Part shown: positions 56,801-64,000 of the stretch, piece after piece
How the letters are laid out: each line of letters starts with the position of its first letter
Position numbering within the stretch: position 1 is the stretch's first letter
From: Rhineura floridana
Lineage: Eukaryota > Chordata > Lepidosauria > Squamata > Rhineuridae
Reading direction: 5' to 3'
DNA length: 64,000 nt
NCBI RefSeq assembly: GCF_030035675.1
Contig: NC_084487.1
Coordinates: 27,508,474-27,572,473, forward strand
Position numbers and translations under genes: made by a program
Notes under the pieces: model-generated
Told to the model about the DNA's origin: nothing
Databases searched by the model: none
The model's input: the letters and a program-made list of their open reading frames with translations, nothing else

Positions 56801-59800
56801 CCTTTTTGCAGCAAAAGTTTCATGCTTTTATTTGTTGTCATAAAGCGTAGGTTTTTAAAAGCAGCACTGAGTCATGCTTAAAATTCTATCTGCGTCACGA
56901 TTTAAACAAGAGCTACCTGCCAGTGGTAGCAGCTAACCTTTGGAAACTGCTGTGGACTATACTTACCTCAAATGTCATTTCTAAAAGATTCTTTGGGATC
57001 TGCATTATTCCAGTATCTCCCAGTTCTCCCGAAACACAAATCCATGGGTTTGATGTGGTGATTGCATTGCTTAGCTTTTTAATGGGGATTATCACTGTCC
57101 TGTATGGAATCACTGTAAATAGCAAACAATTAAAATTAAAATAGGTTAACAACTTCGTATCTGAAAAAGGCATTTACTCTAGAAACAACACTAACACCAA
57201 GTACAGTAGGATGCAGACAGCAAGAACACTAAAGAGAGAGAAAATAGAATTATTTGCAGGGGTGAGCAGATGGGGGATCTACTGGAAGATCTCTGGGATT
57301 TGCAGTAGCTCGGCAAGGATTTCAGACTCCCAGCAATAGCAACAACTTCTAACATTCAAAATTGGGATTCTGAAATTAAGAAAACTTGAAGAGAAATCAA
57401 GAATGAATTGTTAGTTCATTTCTGGTACAGAAAACAAGTTCATCAGTTGAGATGTACTCAGAAGTGCCCTTAGTCTCTACCTGTCTTTCTAAACCAGATT
57501 TTACACTTGTCTCCAGCTTGTGGACCTTGAGGTCCTAGGAAAAAAAAGTTCCTGCAAGCTTGATGTCCACCAATCCCTGTTTTACAGCCTTTAAAGCTGC
57601 TTAGTAAAATCCAGCAGACACATCATAGCACTTTGTCTCTGATATTCAGAGATATGTCAAGTACATACATTTAGGTTGCATCTAGGTACCATGACCTTTG
57701 GTCACTGATAGACCCATTTGTCCAATTTTATTTAAAAGCCTTCTGAACTAATGGATGCCACATAATATTTGGATTCTGTAAATTAACTGTGTACTACAGG
57801 AATCACTCCCTTTTATCACAAAAGCATTGCCATCCTAGCATCAAGCCCAGAAAGCTATATAATAAAGTAACGTTTTTTATCCCCATTCACACATGTACAG
57901 AATATGACAAGTCAACCAATTATATTTTCATGCACAGGCATTCTTTAATAGGAACAGCCATGCCAGTGTATTTATTTTACCTATAGAAGGCTTCTAGCAA
58001 CCTTTACATCAAAGGTGGGCAACTTGTGGCTCATGTGGCTGTGGGCCTAACCTCATGCAGCCCTCAGCCTAATTTCATGTGGGTGGCATGGAGAGGGAAG
58101 AGAGAATGGCAGAAAGAGAGAGACAGAGGAAGTGGGTGCTCCACCCTCATTGGCTCTGCCACCTCTCCCTAGCACTGGCCTCATCCCCCTGAGCTCTGCC
58201 AGCATGCAGCCTTTGACAAGATCATTCTGGAGAGAAAGTGGCTCTCAGATGAAAAAAAGGTTCTCCACGCTTGCTTTACAAAACACAGTAATTGGTTTAG
58301 AATAGTCTAGAGGTAAATTAGACAAGTTAATAGTGAAAATAAATTAATGAGCCCATTTTGGTTTTATTAGTTTACAGCATTTATGACCTGCCCTTTAGCC
58401 AAAAAGTCTCTGAACACTGATTTTTTGTAAATCAGGTAGCCCTAAGGTTGACTTGTAAATCAGGAAAAAGGGAAGGGAAGAAGAGGAAAGCAGGCTCAAG
58501 TTCTTAATGTTAGAGTTTTTCAAGTTATAGCCAATGTCAGTTACAGCTTCCCAGAAGCGCTCTTCTCCTCCATAGCAGAGCTAGGAGCACTGCAAAGGAC
58601 AGGGTAGCTCCTGCTACACAGTTCTCGTTATATAAATACTGTGGCAGAGAGAGAGAGGCAGAGAGAGCGCCATTATCTAAGTCTCAAAACTGCTCATGCT
58701 TCCCTCCAGCTGCTCTTTACCTAATCAATGTGTGCATATTAACTGCATTCATGTAATTAATGTCATTCAAGTTTGGCCTTTAGTTATGACTCAAGTTGTT
58801 GTTTCTATACGTGTTTAATGTGGATTTTTTTTAATACAGATTGACCGTTTTAGAAAAGTGGCATTTTTTGGTAATAAATAAATAAAATGTGACAAAGTTT
58901 CTTGTATGGATATTTTCCCCTTCCACACAGAAGTCCTATCACCATAGCCATTAGATCAGTGATTCTCAAACGGTGCGCCCAGGCACACTGGTGCGCCCTA
59001 AGAGGTGTCTAGGTGTGCCTCAAATATTATGAAAGTATATTTTAAAAAGAAGAAACCCATTTGTATACGGTAATAGTTTTCTATAGTTTAAGTTATTTTT
59101 ATTCATAGTTTAAAATATATTAATACATTTTTACGTTTGTACACGAAGTGCGCCAGAAAATTTTTGTATGTTTTACAGTGCGCCGCAAACCAAAAAAGTT
59201 TGAGAACCACTGCATTAGATCATGCTGCTTACAGTGCTGACTTCGGCATCATGCTATATGGTTAGCTTTCATCATGCAATAATTAAATTAGTCACTAGGT
59301 GTTGCTATTGCTGCATCACCAAAACTGAAGAGCAAGCAAATTTAAGAAGTTGGGGCACATATCATTGCTATTTTTAGACGATAGAAAGGATGTCAGGAGG
59401 TAAAAAATCACACTTGCTGTTCTATTTCCCAAAAGAGGGTAAAGATTCAAGTTTGGCATTGTTACTCCTCTGGCAAGACTGAATTAACTGCCATAGAACT
59501 AGGGCAGTTCTGAGATAATGACACTTGTCCCCACTCCCCTAATATAATATAGTTAATCAGGTCTAGCAAATGCCTTATCTGAACTGCCTTTCAGAACCAA
59601 TTTTTCTGGGGCTCCAATCAGACCACTAGGTTGAAGAACTGCCAACTTAAATTTCCCACAATGTCTCCAACACAGTATCTTTCCAGGGCAGGGTAGCCAA
59701 CACAGTACCCTCCAGATGATGCAAGACTACACATAGCCAGTGGACAGGGATGATTGGAGCTGTAGTTCAACAACATCTGGAGGTCCACCACACTCACTCT

Positions 59801-62800
59801 AACCACTACACTACACCAGCTCTCATAATGTGGAAGCATCAGTGGAAGAGGTCCTAGAACAGAGATGGGGAATGTGCCTCTCTCCAGATGCTGTTGGACT
59901 ATAACCCCCATCTTTCCTGAAAATTGGCCATACTGGCTGGTGCTGATGGGAATTGGAATCCATCATAATCAGGTTACCAATCCCTGTCCTAGGAATATGC
60001 AAAGAAGAAGGTGTAAGCCTTCTGCAAAAAGCCAGCAACCTGTTAACAAATGGGGATGACTTTCTGGCAGTCCATGAGGATCTTTGCCTCTACAGTGGAC
60101 GACCACCTGTGATTCTCAGAGTTAGATTTGGTCTAGGGGCTTCCAGTCGCTGATTTGTATGTTGGATATAGCTAGGGGAAACCTTGGTTGAAATCTTTGC
60201 TTGTCCAAGAATGGGTGGATGACCCTGGGCCACTTCCTTCCTCAGCCTAATTTATTTCAAAGATTGGTGGGTTTTTAAAGATGGGATTATTTATTTATTT
60301 ACTACTTTTATATCCCACCTTTCATCATGGAACCCAAGGCCACATATATGTGGTTCCCAGGTGGTCACCTATTCAGACACTGACCAAACCCAAACATGCT
60401 TAGCTTCAGCAAGGTGGTGGCCTTATACGCCTTCAAGACCATACCCTGGGATAATCCCATGGGTGTCAGTTTAAGCACTTGGAGGGAATGGCACATTTTT
60501 AAAAATAAATTTAAAAAACACATAATTAGAACAAAAAATTAGAAGTCTGGGGAAAAATTTAAAAATTTTGCCTGGCACTGGAAAGATGACAGTGCAATTC
60601 TCTACTGATCTACTCAGAAGTAAGTTTCACCAAGTTCACTAAGGCTTACTGCTAGGTAAATGGGTATAGGATTACAGCCAAGATTGACACCAGATAGGCC
60701 TGCCTTAGGAGGGTATACAGGAGGGATTCCAACATCTGCCAGTTGCTTTCTGGATCACAGTTATTTCCACTGAGACCTGCCATGGCCCACAGATTTAGCA
60801 GCAGAATGAAAGTAAGGACTGAGGGAGGCGGGAAGAGGAGAGAAAGAGACTTGCATTTTACCTTTACATCCCAATACCTGTGGTTCATGCTTGCTGCCAG
60901 GAGCTACAAGAGCCAGCAGCAGTGAAGATGCCTCAATTTAGTGAGACTAACATCCTGATAGTCTGTTTTATTATATTATATTATATTATATTATATTATA
61001 TTATATTATATTATATTATATTATATTATATTATATTATATTATATTATATTATATTATATTATATTATATATATAAAATATATTATTATATTATATATT
61101 TTAAGTTGCCTCAACAACTCTGGTTAGTAGGTGGAATATAACTATTTCAAATAAATGATAAGACGAATGTATGCTAGTGTTTCTCTTAGTGCAACGTATG
61201 TACACTAGTTCCTCACTGTAATGCTCTAAAGGCGCTGATCTCAATAGCCAAGAAAGCTATTCCTTTAGCAAATAGCAGCAACACATTGCTGGGATCACTC
61301 CCTACTTACCAATGGTGGTGAAGACACTTGTGAAGCAGAAGTAATTCACAGCGTTGAGAGAGAGAAGGTGGTAAAGGAATTGTTCCCGCTCTTCCTCACA
61401 GCATAGGAAGGCGTAACGCTTGTACAATTTCCTGCAAGGAACAACAAAGATAAGAGACCTCCCCAGAACAAGAGAACTATGCTAGTACAACATTGGACAT
61501 GACAACAAAGTGATTGCAAAATTACATTAATTGTCCTTGCAATTCCTTAAGAAGACCAGCTATATATCTTGTTTCTGTTAATTAACTCTTAAGCATATTG
61601 ACAAATGGAATTTCAGTAACTTCTGCCAGCTTGTTAGGAAAAGAAAACATTAGCACAACCAAAGCTAAGGGCATACAAAATGCCCTCATGCTAAGCCAAA
61701 CTATTGGCCCATCTAACCCACTACTTTTTAGGATAGGATATATTTAATGCATCTAGTTGTTGTTATGTGCCTTCAAGTCGATTACGACTTATAGCAACCC
61801 TATGAATCAGTAACCTCCAATAGCATCTGTTGTGAACCACCCTGTTCAGATCTTGTAAGTTCAGGTCTGTGGCTTCCTTTATGGAATCAATCCATCTCTG
61901 GTTTGGCCTTCCTCTTTTTCTACTCCCTTCTGTTTTTCCCAGCATTATTATCTTTTCTAATGAATCATGTCTTCTCATTACGTGTCCAAAGTTTGATAAC
62001 CTCAGTTTCATCATTTTAGCTTCTAGTGATAGTTTAATTTGTTCTAACACCCAATTATTTGTCTTTTTTGCAGTCCATGGTATGTGCAAAGCTATCCTCC
62101 AACAACTACATTTCAAATGAGTTGATTTTTTCTCTTCTCCGCTTTTTTCATTGTCCAACTTTCACATCCATACATAGAGATCAGGGATATCATGGTCTGA
62201 ATGATCTTGACTTTACAGTGATACATCATTGCATTTGAGGCCCTTTTCTAGTTCTCTCATAGCTGCCCTCCCCAGTCATAGCCTTCTTCTGATTTCTTGA
62301 CTATTGTCTCCATTTGGGTTAATGACTGTGCCAAGGTATTGATAATCCTTGACAAGTTCAATGTCCTCATTGTCAACTTTAAAGTTACATAAATCTTCTG
62401 TTATCATTACTTTAGTCTTCTTGATGTTCAGCTGTAGTCCTGCTTTTAATACTTTCCTCTTTAACTTTCATCAGCATTTGTTTCAAATCGTTACTGGTTT
62501 CTGCTAGTAGTATGGTTTCATCTGCATATCTTAAATTATTGATATTTCTCCCTCCAATTTTTACACCTCCTTCATCTTGGTCCAATCCTGCTTTCCATAT
62601 GATATGTTCTGCATATAGATTAAACAAATAGGGTGATAAAATACACCCCTGTCTCACACCCTTTCCAATTGGGAACCAGTCGGTTTCTCCATATTCTGTC
62701 CTTACAGTAGCCTCTACAGTAGCATCTAGAGCAATACAGAATCTTCACTGGAGTTACCCCAAGTGCCAGAACAGAAGCTTTCAGTATGCAGGTACAACTA

Positions 62801-63068
62801 AAGATGTACACAATCTAATCCTATTTATTCAGAAGGTTCCCTTGTAATGTAATTTACCCCCAAGAAAGTTTGCATAGAACTTTCTCCTTCAATTGGAGGA
62901 CCTTAAAAAGGGCTTACCTTTGAGAACCACGTTACTTACTTTGCCAGGACTTGGTTGGAAAGGAGCTGCTTGAGATGCTGAGACAAAAGCTTCTTTTCAA
63001 GGGACAGCCGTATCCAGGCTCGAGAGCGGCCCACATCAGTCTTTATTTTACTCATGTTCTGAATGTGC
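41684..63068 (-). CDS. DENND5B: DENND5B, last nine coding exons (C-terminal third; gene continues past the window)
   Basis: Nine minus-strand exons join in phase through consensus splice sites: 63068-62940, 61431-61310, 57112-56967, 53193-53075, 51921-51734, 50229-50147, 48811-48685, 47348-47174, 41867-41684. They encode about 423 residues ending in TAG. The order is the end of the first RUN domain (exons 1-2), the PLAT domain (exons 3-5; [44 protein letters not shown]), a linker, and the second RUN domain ([32 protein letters not shown], end LIKGVDV). DENND5 proteins have an N-terminal tripartite DENN module of the Rab-GEF superfamily and bind Rab6 and Rab11-linked partners on Golgi and endosomal membranes; DENND5B is also linked to chylomicron secretion. 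I choose 5B over 5A because of [12 protein letters not shown], the GVDV end and the SINHCAF neighbour. The first exon in the window starts inside a codon, so the N-terminal two thirds lie beyond 64000. Confidence 0.94.
41915..42300. repeat. Probable interspersed element with AACCATGGTT-type motifs
   Basis: Repeated short units such as TTTAACCGTGGTTAAAG, GAAACCATGGTTTAAAG and ACCAACCATGGATAGC alternate in orientation, starting 48 bp inside the intron before the last DENND5B exon. Class uncertain, MITE-like. Confidence 0.4.
44405..44570 (+). mobile_element. Sauria SINE with Bov-B (RTE) tail
   Basis: Head GTGTTGGACTACGACCTGG and B box GGTTCGAATCCCC, body GGGTGACCTTGGGCCACTCA, tail CCCTATTCATAGGGTCGCCA then TAAGTCCGAATTGAC. 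Confidence 0.85.
44572..44786 (-). mobile_element. Sauria-type SINE with L2-like tail, inverted
   Basis: The reverse complement has the same head (CCAGTATGGTACAGTGGTTA, then GGGAGACCAGGGTTCAT) and body (AGCCATGAAGCTCACTGGGT), but ends ACCCTTGAGTTCCTTGGAGG then AAAGATGGGAT. Tail-to-tail with the previous SINE. Confidence 0.85.
44945..45070. mobile_element. Palindromic MITE (family P), well-preserved copy
   Basis: GGATGGGGAACTTGTGGCCC, GGCTACAACTGCCATCACTC, then GAGTCCAACATCATCTGGAG. Nested in the hAT element. Confidence 0.75.
46122..46202. mobile_element. Palindromic MITE (family P), short copy
   Basis: GGATGGGGAATCTGTGGCA and GCTGGAGTCCAACTCCATCA, with a deleted middle. Confidence 0.5.
47174..47348 (-). 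CDS. DENND5B: DENND5B exon, second RUN domain
   Basis: TTGCAG acceptor and GTATGT donor, 175 nt. Encodes [29 protein letters not shown] and [18 protein letters not shown]. Confidence 0.95.
47527..47907 (+). mobile_element. Long Sauria-type SINE with Bov-B tail, copy A
   Basis: Head GGGAGTCCAGAGTCTGTGAG and B box GTTCAAATCCCC; a GC-rich body not found in the ordinary Sauria SINE (AGTCCCAAGGAGCCCAGTTG, CAGCTGGCCGTTGCC); then the shared RTE tail CCCTATTCATAGGGTAGCCA. Ends in an A-run. About 95% identical to copy B. Confidence 0.85.
48685..48811 (-). CDS. DENND5B: DENND5B exon, second RUN domain
   Basis: CTGTAG acceptor, 127 nt. Encodes [20 protein letters not shown], then [17 protein letters not shown]. 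The donor GTATTC is weaker than its neighbours' donors. Confidence 0.94.
48812..50146. other. DENND5B intron, nothing recognised
   Basis: A G-rich run near 49410-49428 is the only oddity. No repeat family or exon seen. Confidence 0.5.
50147..50229 (-). CDS. DENND5B: DENND5B exon, start of second RUN domain
   Basis: CTGCAG acceptor and GTACCT donor, 83 nt. Encodes [18 protein letters not shown], then KHFHKPEKE. Confidence 0.93.
50435..51215 (+). mobile_element. LTR retroelement fossil: one LTR and part of the leader
   Basis: An LTR of about 420-430 bp (AATAAA near 50758) ends in AACA at 50860. Two bases later lies a primer-binding site, TGGTGGCAGCGGTG (50863-50876), complementary to the 3' end of tRNA-Leu. 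About 340 bp of leader follow. No gag, pol or env is present, so it is a truncated, broken copy. Ty3/gypsy or an ERV with Leu primer is likely; the start of the LTR is uncertain. Confidence 0.6.
51734..51921 (-). CDS. DENND5B: DENND5B exon, end of PLAT domain and linker
   Basis: CCTTAG acceptor, GTAAGA donor, 188 nt. Encodes [20 protein letters not shown], then an acidic and Pro/Ser-rich linker with [15 protein letters not shown], probably disordered and phosphorylatable (inference). Confidence 0.94.
52539..52910 (-). mobile_element. Long Sauria-type SINE with Bov-B tail, copy B (inverted)
   Basis: Aligned by eye to copy A: 19 substitutions and one 9-bp gap over about 360 positions. It is inserted into a family-S repeat whose halves remain on either side (52491-52532 and 52915-52968). 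Confidence 0.85.
53075..53193 (-). CDS. DENND5B: DENND5B exon, PLAT domain
   Basis: TTTTCAG acceptor and GTAAGT donor, 119 nt. Encodes [18 protein letters not shown] and [29 protein letters not shown] resembles DENND5B more than DENND5A (YAKWLVEYVM), from memory of both. Confidence 0.95.
53523..53750 (-). mobile_element. Sauria SINE with Bov-B tail and 8-bp target-site duplication
   Basis: The reverse complement runs from GAGAGCCAGTGTGGCGTAGT through GTGACCTTGGGCCAGTCACT to the tail GGGTCGCCATAAGTCGGAAT. AACACTTT flanks it on both sides (53515-53522 and 53751-53758). It inserted at the tail of the L2 copy. Confidence 0.88.
53759..56660 (-). mobile_element. L2-type LINE, long copy with endonuclease and reverse transcriptase
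   Basis: From high to low coordinates: a GC-rich 5' part; endonuclease ([62 protein letters not shown]); RT start ([39 protein letters not shown]); RT end and C-terminus ([55 protein letters not shown]). Several frame changes show it is dead, and part of the central RT (YADD region) is eroded. Nearly full-length in order and size, in a DENND5B intron. Confidence 0.85.
56967..57112 (-). CDS. DENND5B: DENND5B exon, start of PLAT domain
   Basis: TTTACAG acceptor and GTAAGT donor, 146 nt. Encodes [31 protein letters not shown] and [11 protein letters not shown]. These are the first strands of the PLAT/LH2 beta-sandwich, which binds lipid or protein partners. Confidence 0.95.
58008..58278. mobile_element. 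Possible hAT-like element
   Basis: AAAGGTGGGCAACTTGTGGC at one end and AAAAAGGTTCTCCACGCTTG at the other form a weak inverted pair around a purine-rich middle. Confidence 0.35.
58957..59212. mobile_element. hAT-type MITE with perfect 8-bp target-site duplication
   Basis: Ends CAGTGATTCTCAAACGGTGC and, reversed, CAGTGGTTCTCAAAC. CATTAGAT flanks both sides exactly (58949-58956 and 59213-59220). 256 bp, AT-rich middle, no coding capacity. Confidence 0.93.
59690..59795. mobile_element. Palindromic MITE (family P), copy
   Basis: GTACCCTCCAGATGATGC and GGAGCTGTAGTTCAACAACA, then TCTGGAGG. Confidence 0.65.
59862..59990. mobile_element. Palindromic MITE (family P), copy
   Basis: GAGATGGGGAATGTGCCTC, TTGGACTATAACCCCCATC, then GGTGCTGATGGGAATTGG. 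About 70 bp from the previous copy. Confidence 0.7.
60290..60451 (-). mobile_element. 5S-rRNA-derived SINE, older copy
   Basis: The reverse complement keeps CTAAGCATGTTTGGGTTTGG, GTCAGTGTCTGAATAGGTGA and the tail GGTGGGATATAAAAGTAG with TAAATAAATAA. More diverged than 7303-7470. Confidence 0.7.
60590..60690. repeat. Symmetric repeat (family S)
   Basis: TACTCAGAAGTAAGTTTCAC, then AGGCTTACTGCTAGGTAAAT and GGGTATAGGATTACAGCC. Confidence 0.7.
60971..61070. repeat. (TTATA)20 microsatellite
   Basis: Exactly twenty perfect five-base units, then a degenerate AT tail to about 61100. In a DENND5B intron, about 210 bp from the exon at 61310. Confidence 0.97.
61310..61431 (-). CDS. DENND5B: DENND5B exon, end of first RUN domain
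   Basis: TTGCAG acceptor and GTAAGT donor, 122 nt. Encodes [18 protein letters not shown], then [16 protein letters not shown]. It is in phase with its neighbours. Confidence 0.95.
61750..62735 (-). mobile_element. Bov-B (RTE) LINE, reverse transcriptase fragment
   Basis: Minus-strand frames give the RT core ([51 protein letters not shown]) and the C-terminus ([38 protein letters not shown]). The catalytic YADD reads YADE, and the frame shifts between the two parts, so it is dead. It is 5'-truncated within the RT and lies in a DENND5B intron. Confidence 0.9.
62940..63068 (-). CDS. DENND5B: DENND5B exon, first RUN domain
   Basis: CTCCAG acceptor, GTAAGT donor, 129 nt. Encodes [18 protein letters not shown], then [19 protein letters not shown]. 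This is the family's characteristic RUN helix region. Confidence 0.95.
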
Positions 63069-63343
63069 CTGGAGGAAAACAAAGAAACCCACAAAATTAA
63101 AAAAAGTGGAAGCACTTCTCATGTTGCAGCAGTTTGAACTGAGTAATTTAGACCGGAGTGAGCAGAATGCTTTTTTTCTTCTTCTAGAACCCCAAAGTCA
63201 GCCAGTTAGAGACAGGTGCAAAATGGTAGCTCAGAGGCAGAGCCTTCTGCATCCCATGAGCGTGAGCTCTGATGATCTACATGTACAATTACAAATTTTC
63301 ATTAAAATTACTACAAAATGAGGTTTCTAATACAAATTGGTCA

Positions 63344-63404
63344 GAAACTGCCGCCCTGAGTCCTGCTGGGAGGAAGGATGGGATATATATATATAAATAA
63401 ATAA

Positions 63405-63455
<51 letters not shown>

Positions 63456-63465
63456 CACGGAAAAG
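63344..63465 (+). repeat. L2 tail followed by (AG)n and (ACAG)n microsatellites
   Basis: CCCTGAGTCCTGCTGGGAGG and GGATGGGATATAT are an L2 3' end. AG repeats occupy about 63403-63428 and ACAG repeats about 63428-63456. Confidence 0.8.
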
Positions 63466-64000
63466 ATCTGGTCAAAGACAAGCAATCAACACTCATATTT
63501 TACATGTTAGAAATAGAGGGCACTTGAGTAAAGGAACATCGAAAATGGAGAATCCAGCATGAAGTTGCTGCATTAGCATTTACGGAGAAACTGAATTCCA
63601 GTGCCTGCAGCCTCAGTTGTGAAAGTTGTGAGTTGCTGTTTCCCAGGCAGGGGGCTCTGCCATACAGGGTTGTGTGAGCTGAGGGAGGTAGTAGCTGAGT
63701 TTGGGTTCTACACATTAAGCACGTTCAAGTTTCAGTGAGGCAAGTCAAGCCAAGCAAAGGTCCAGGTCCATTAAGACAAGTCAGGCAAGACAAAGATCAA
63801 GTATTACTGGGACAAGGCAGGCAATGTAGCAGTCACGTTTTGAGAAGATGAGTCAGGTAATGTAGGCAGCATTCTGGATGGCTAAAAGTGAAGCTGCCAT
63901 TTTAGAAGAGGCATGCATGTTGCTACAGCAGCAAGTAAACCCAGGCTGAGCCTAAAAAGTTGCAGTTGCATCCGGGTCCCCAGCTTTGCCCCAAGTATGC
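63466..64000. other. DENND5B intron to window edge
   Basis: 63735-63830 has loose, repeated CAAG/GGCAAG words (CAAGTCAAGCCAAGCAAAGG). No exon or named repeat is recognised. Confidence 0.45.

Noticed and set aside
60880-61077. Open frame rich in Ile and Tyr
   Set aside because: It is only the translation of the (TTATA)n microsatellite.
41684-63068. DENND5A instead of DENND5B
   Set aside because: Residues such as [11 protein letters not shown] and the LIKGVDV end, and the adjacent SINHCAF gene, fit 5B better. This rests on remembered sequences.

Overview
This is vertebrate nuclear DNA, almost certainly from a squamate reptile (lizard or snake). The sequence shows two spliced host genes with long introns, one GC-rich promoter region, and a repeat load typical of squamates: tRNA-headed Sauria-type SINEs with Bov-B-like or L2-like tails, a 5S-rRNA-derived SINE, Bov-B (RTE), L2 and CR1 LINEs, many hAT-like MITEs, and two LTR fossils. 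No RNA gene, CRISPR array or prokaryotic feature was found.

Both host genes lie on the minus strand, in tandem. SINHCAF (FAM60A), a subunit of the SIN3-HDAC co-repressor complex, is complete. Its five coding exons run from 15151 down to 5180 and join in phase to give 222 residues. A repeat-free 3' UTR of about 2.7 kb reaches a polyadenylation signal at 2507-2512. An inferred non-coding first exon sits near 26.9 kb in a CpG-rich promoter with an NRF-1 motif and a CCAAT box. DENND5B, a DENN-domain protein of the Rab-GEF superfamily, is represented by its last nine coding exons (63068 down to 41684, about 423 C-terminal residues: end of the first RUN domain, the PLAT domain, the second RUN domain) and a repeat-poor 3' UTR of about 4.9 kb. 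SINHCAF followed by DENND5B on the same strand is also the order on human chromosome 12p11, which supports both names.

Layout: 1-2.49 kb, flank beyond SINHCAF (Bov-B and L2 ends, a 97-bp tandem duplication, a hAT MITE with perfect target-site duplication). 2.5-27 kb, SINHCAF. 27-36.8 kb, intergenic DNA (long-arm MITE, SINEs, CR1 tails, a probable solo LTR, a Penelope-like tail with a hammerhead-like core). 36.8-64 kb, DENND5B, whose introns hold a 2.4-kb hAT element with nested SINEs, a degraded L2 with endonuclease and reverse transcriptase, a Bov-B copy and an LTR fragment.

The observations most worth following are: an approximately 95% identical inverted SINE pair that brackets three DENND5B exons (a layout known to favour circular RNA); SINEs sharing one tRNA-derived head but carrying tails from different LINE families; the hammerhead-like motif; and several precisely bounded hAT insertions. 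I did not find a wholly new system.
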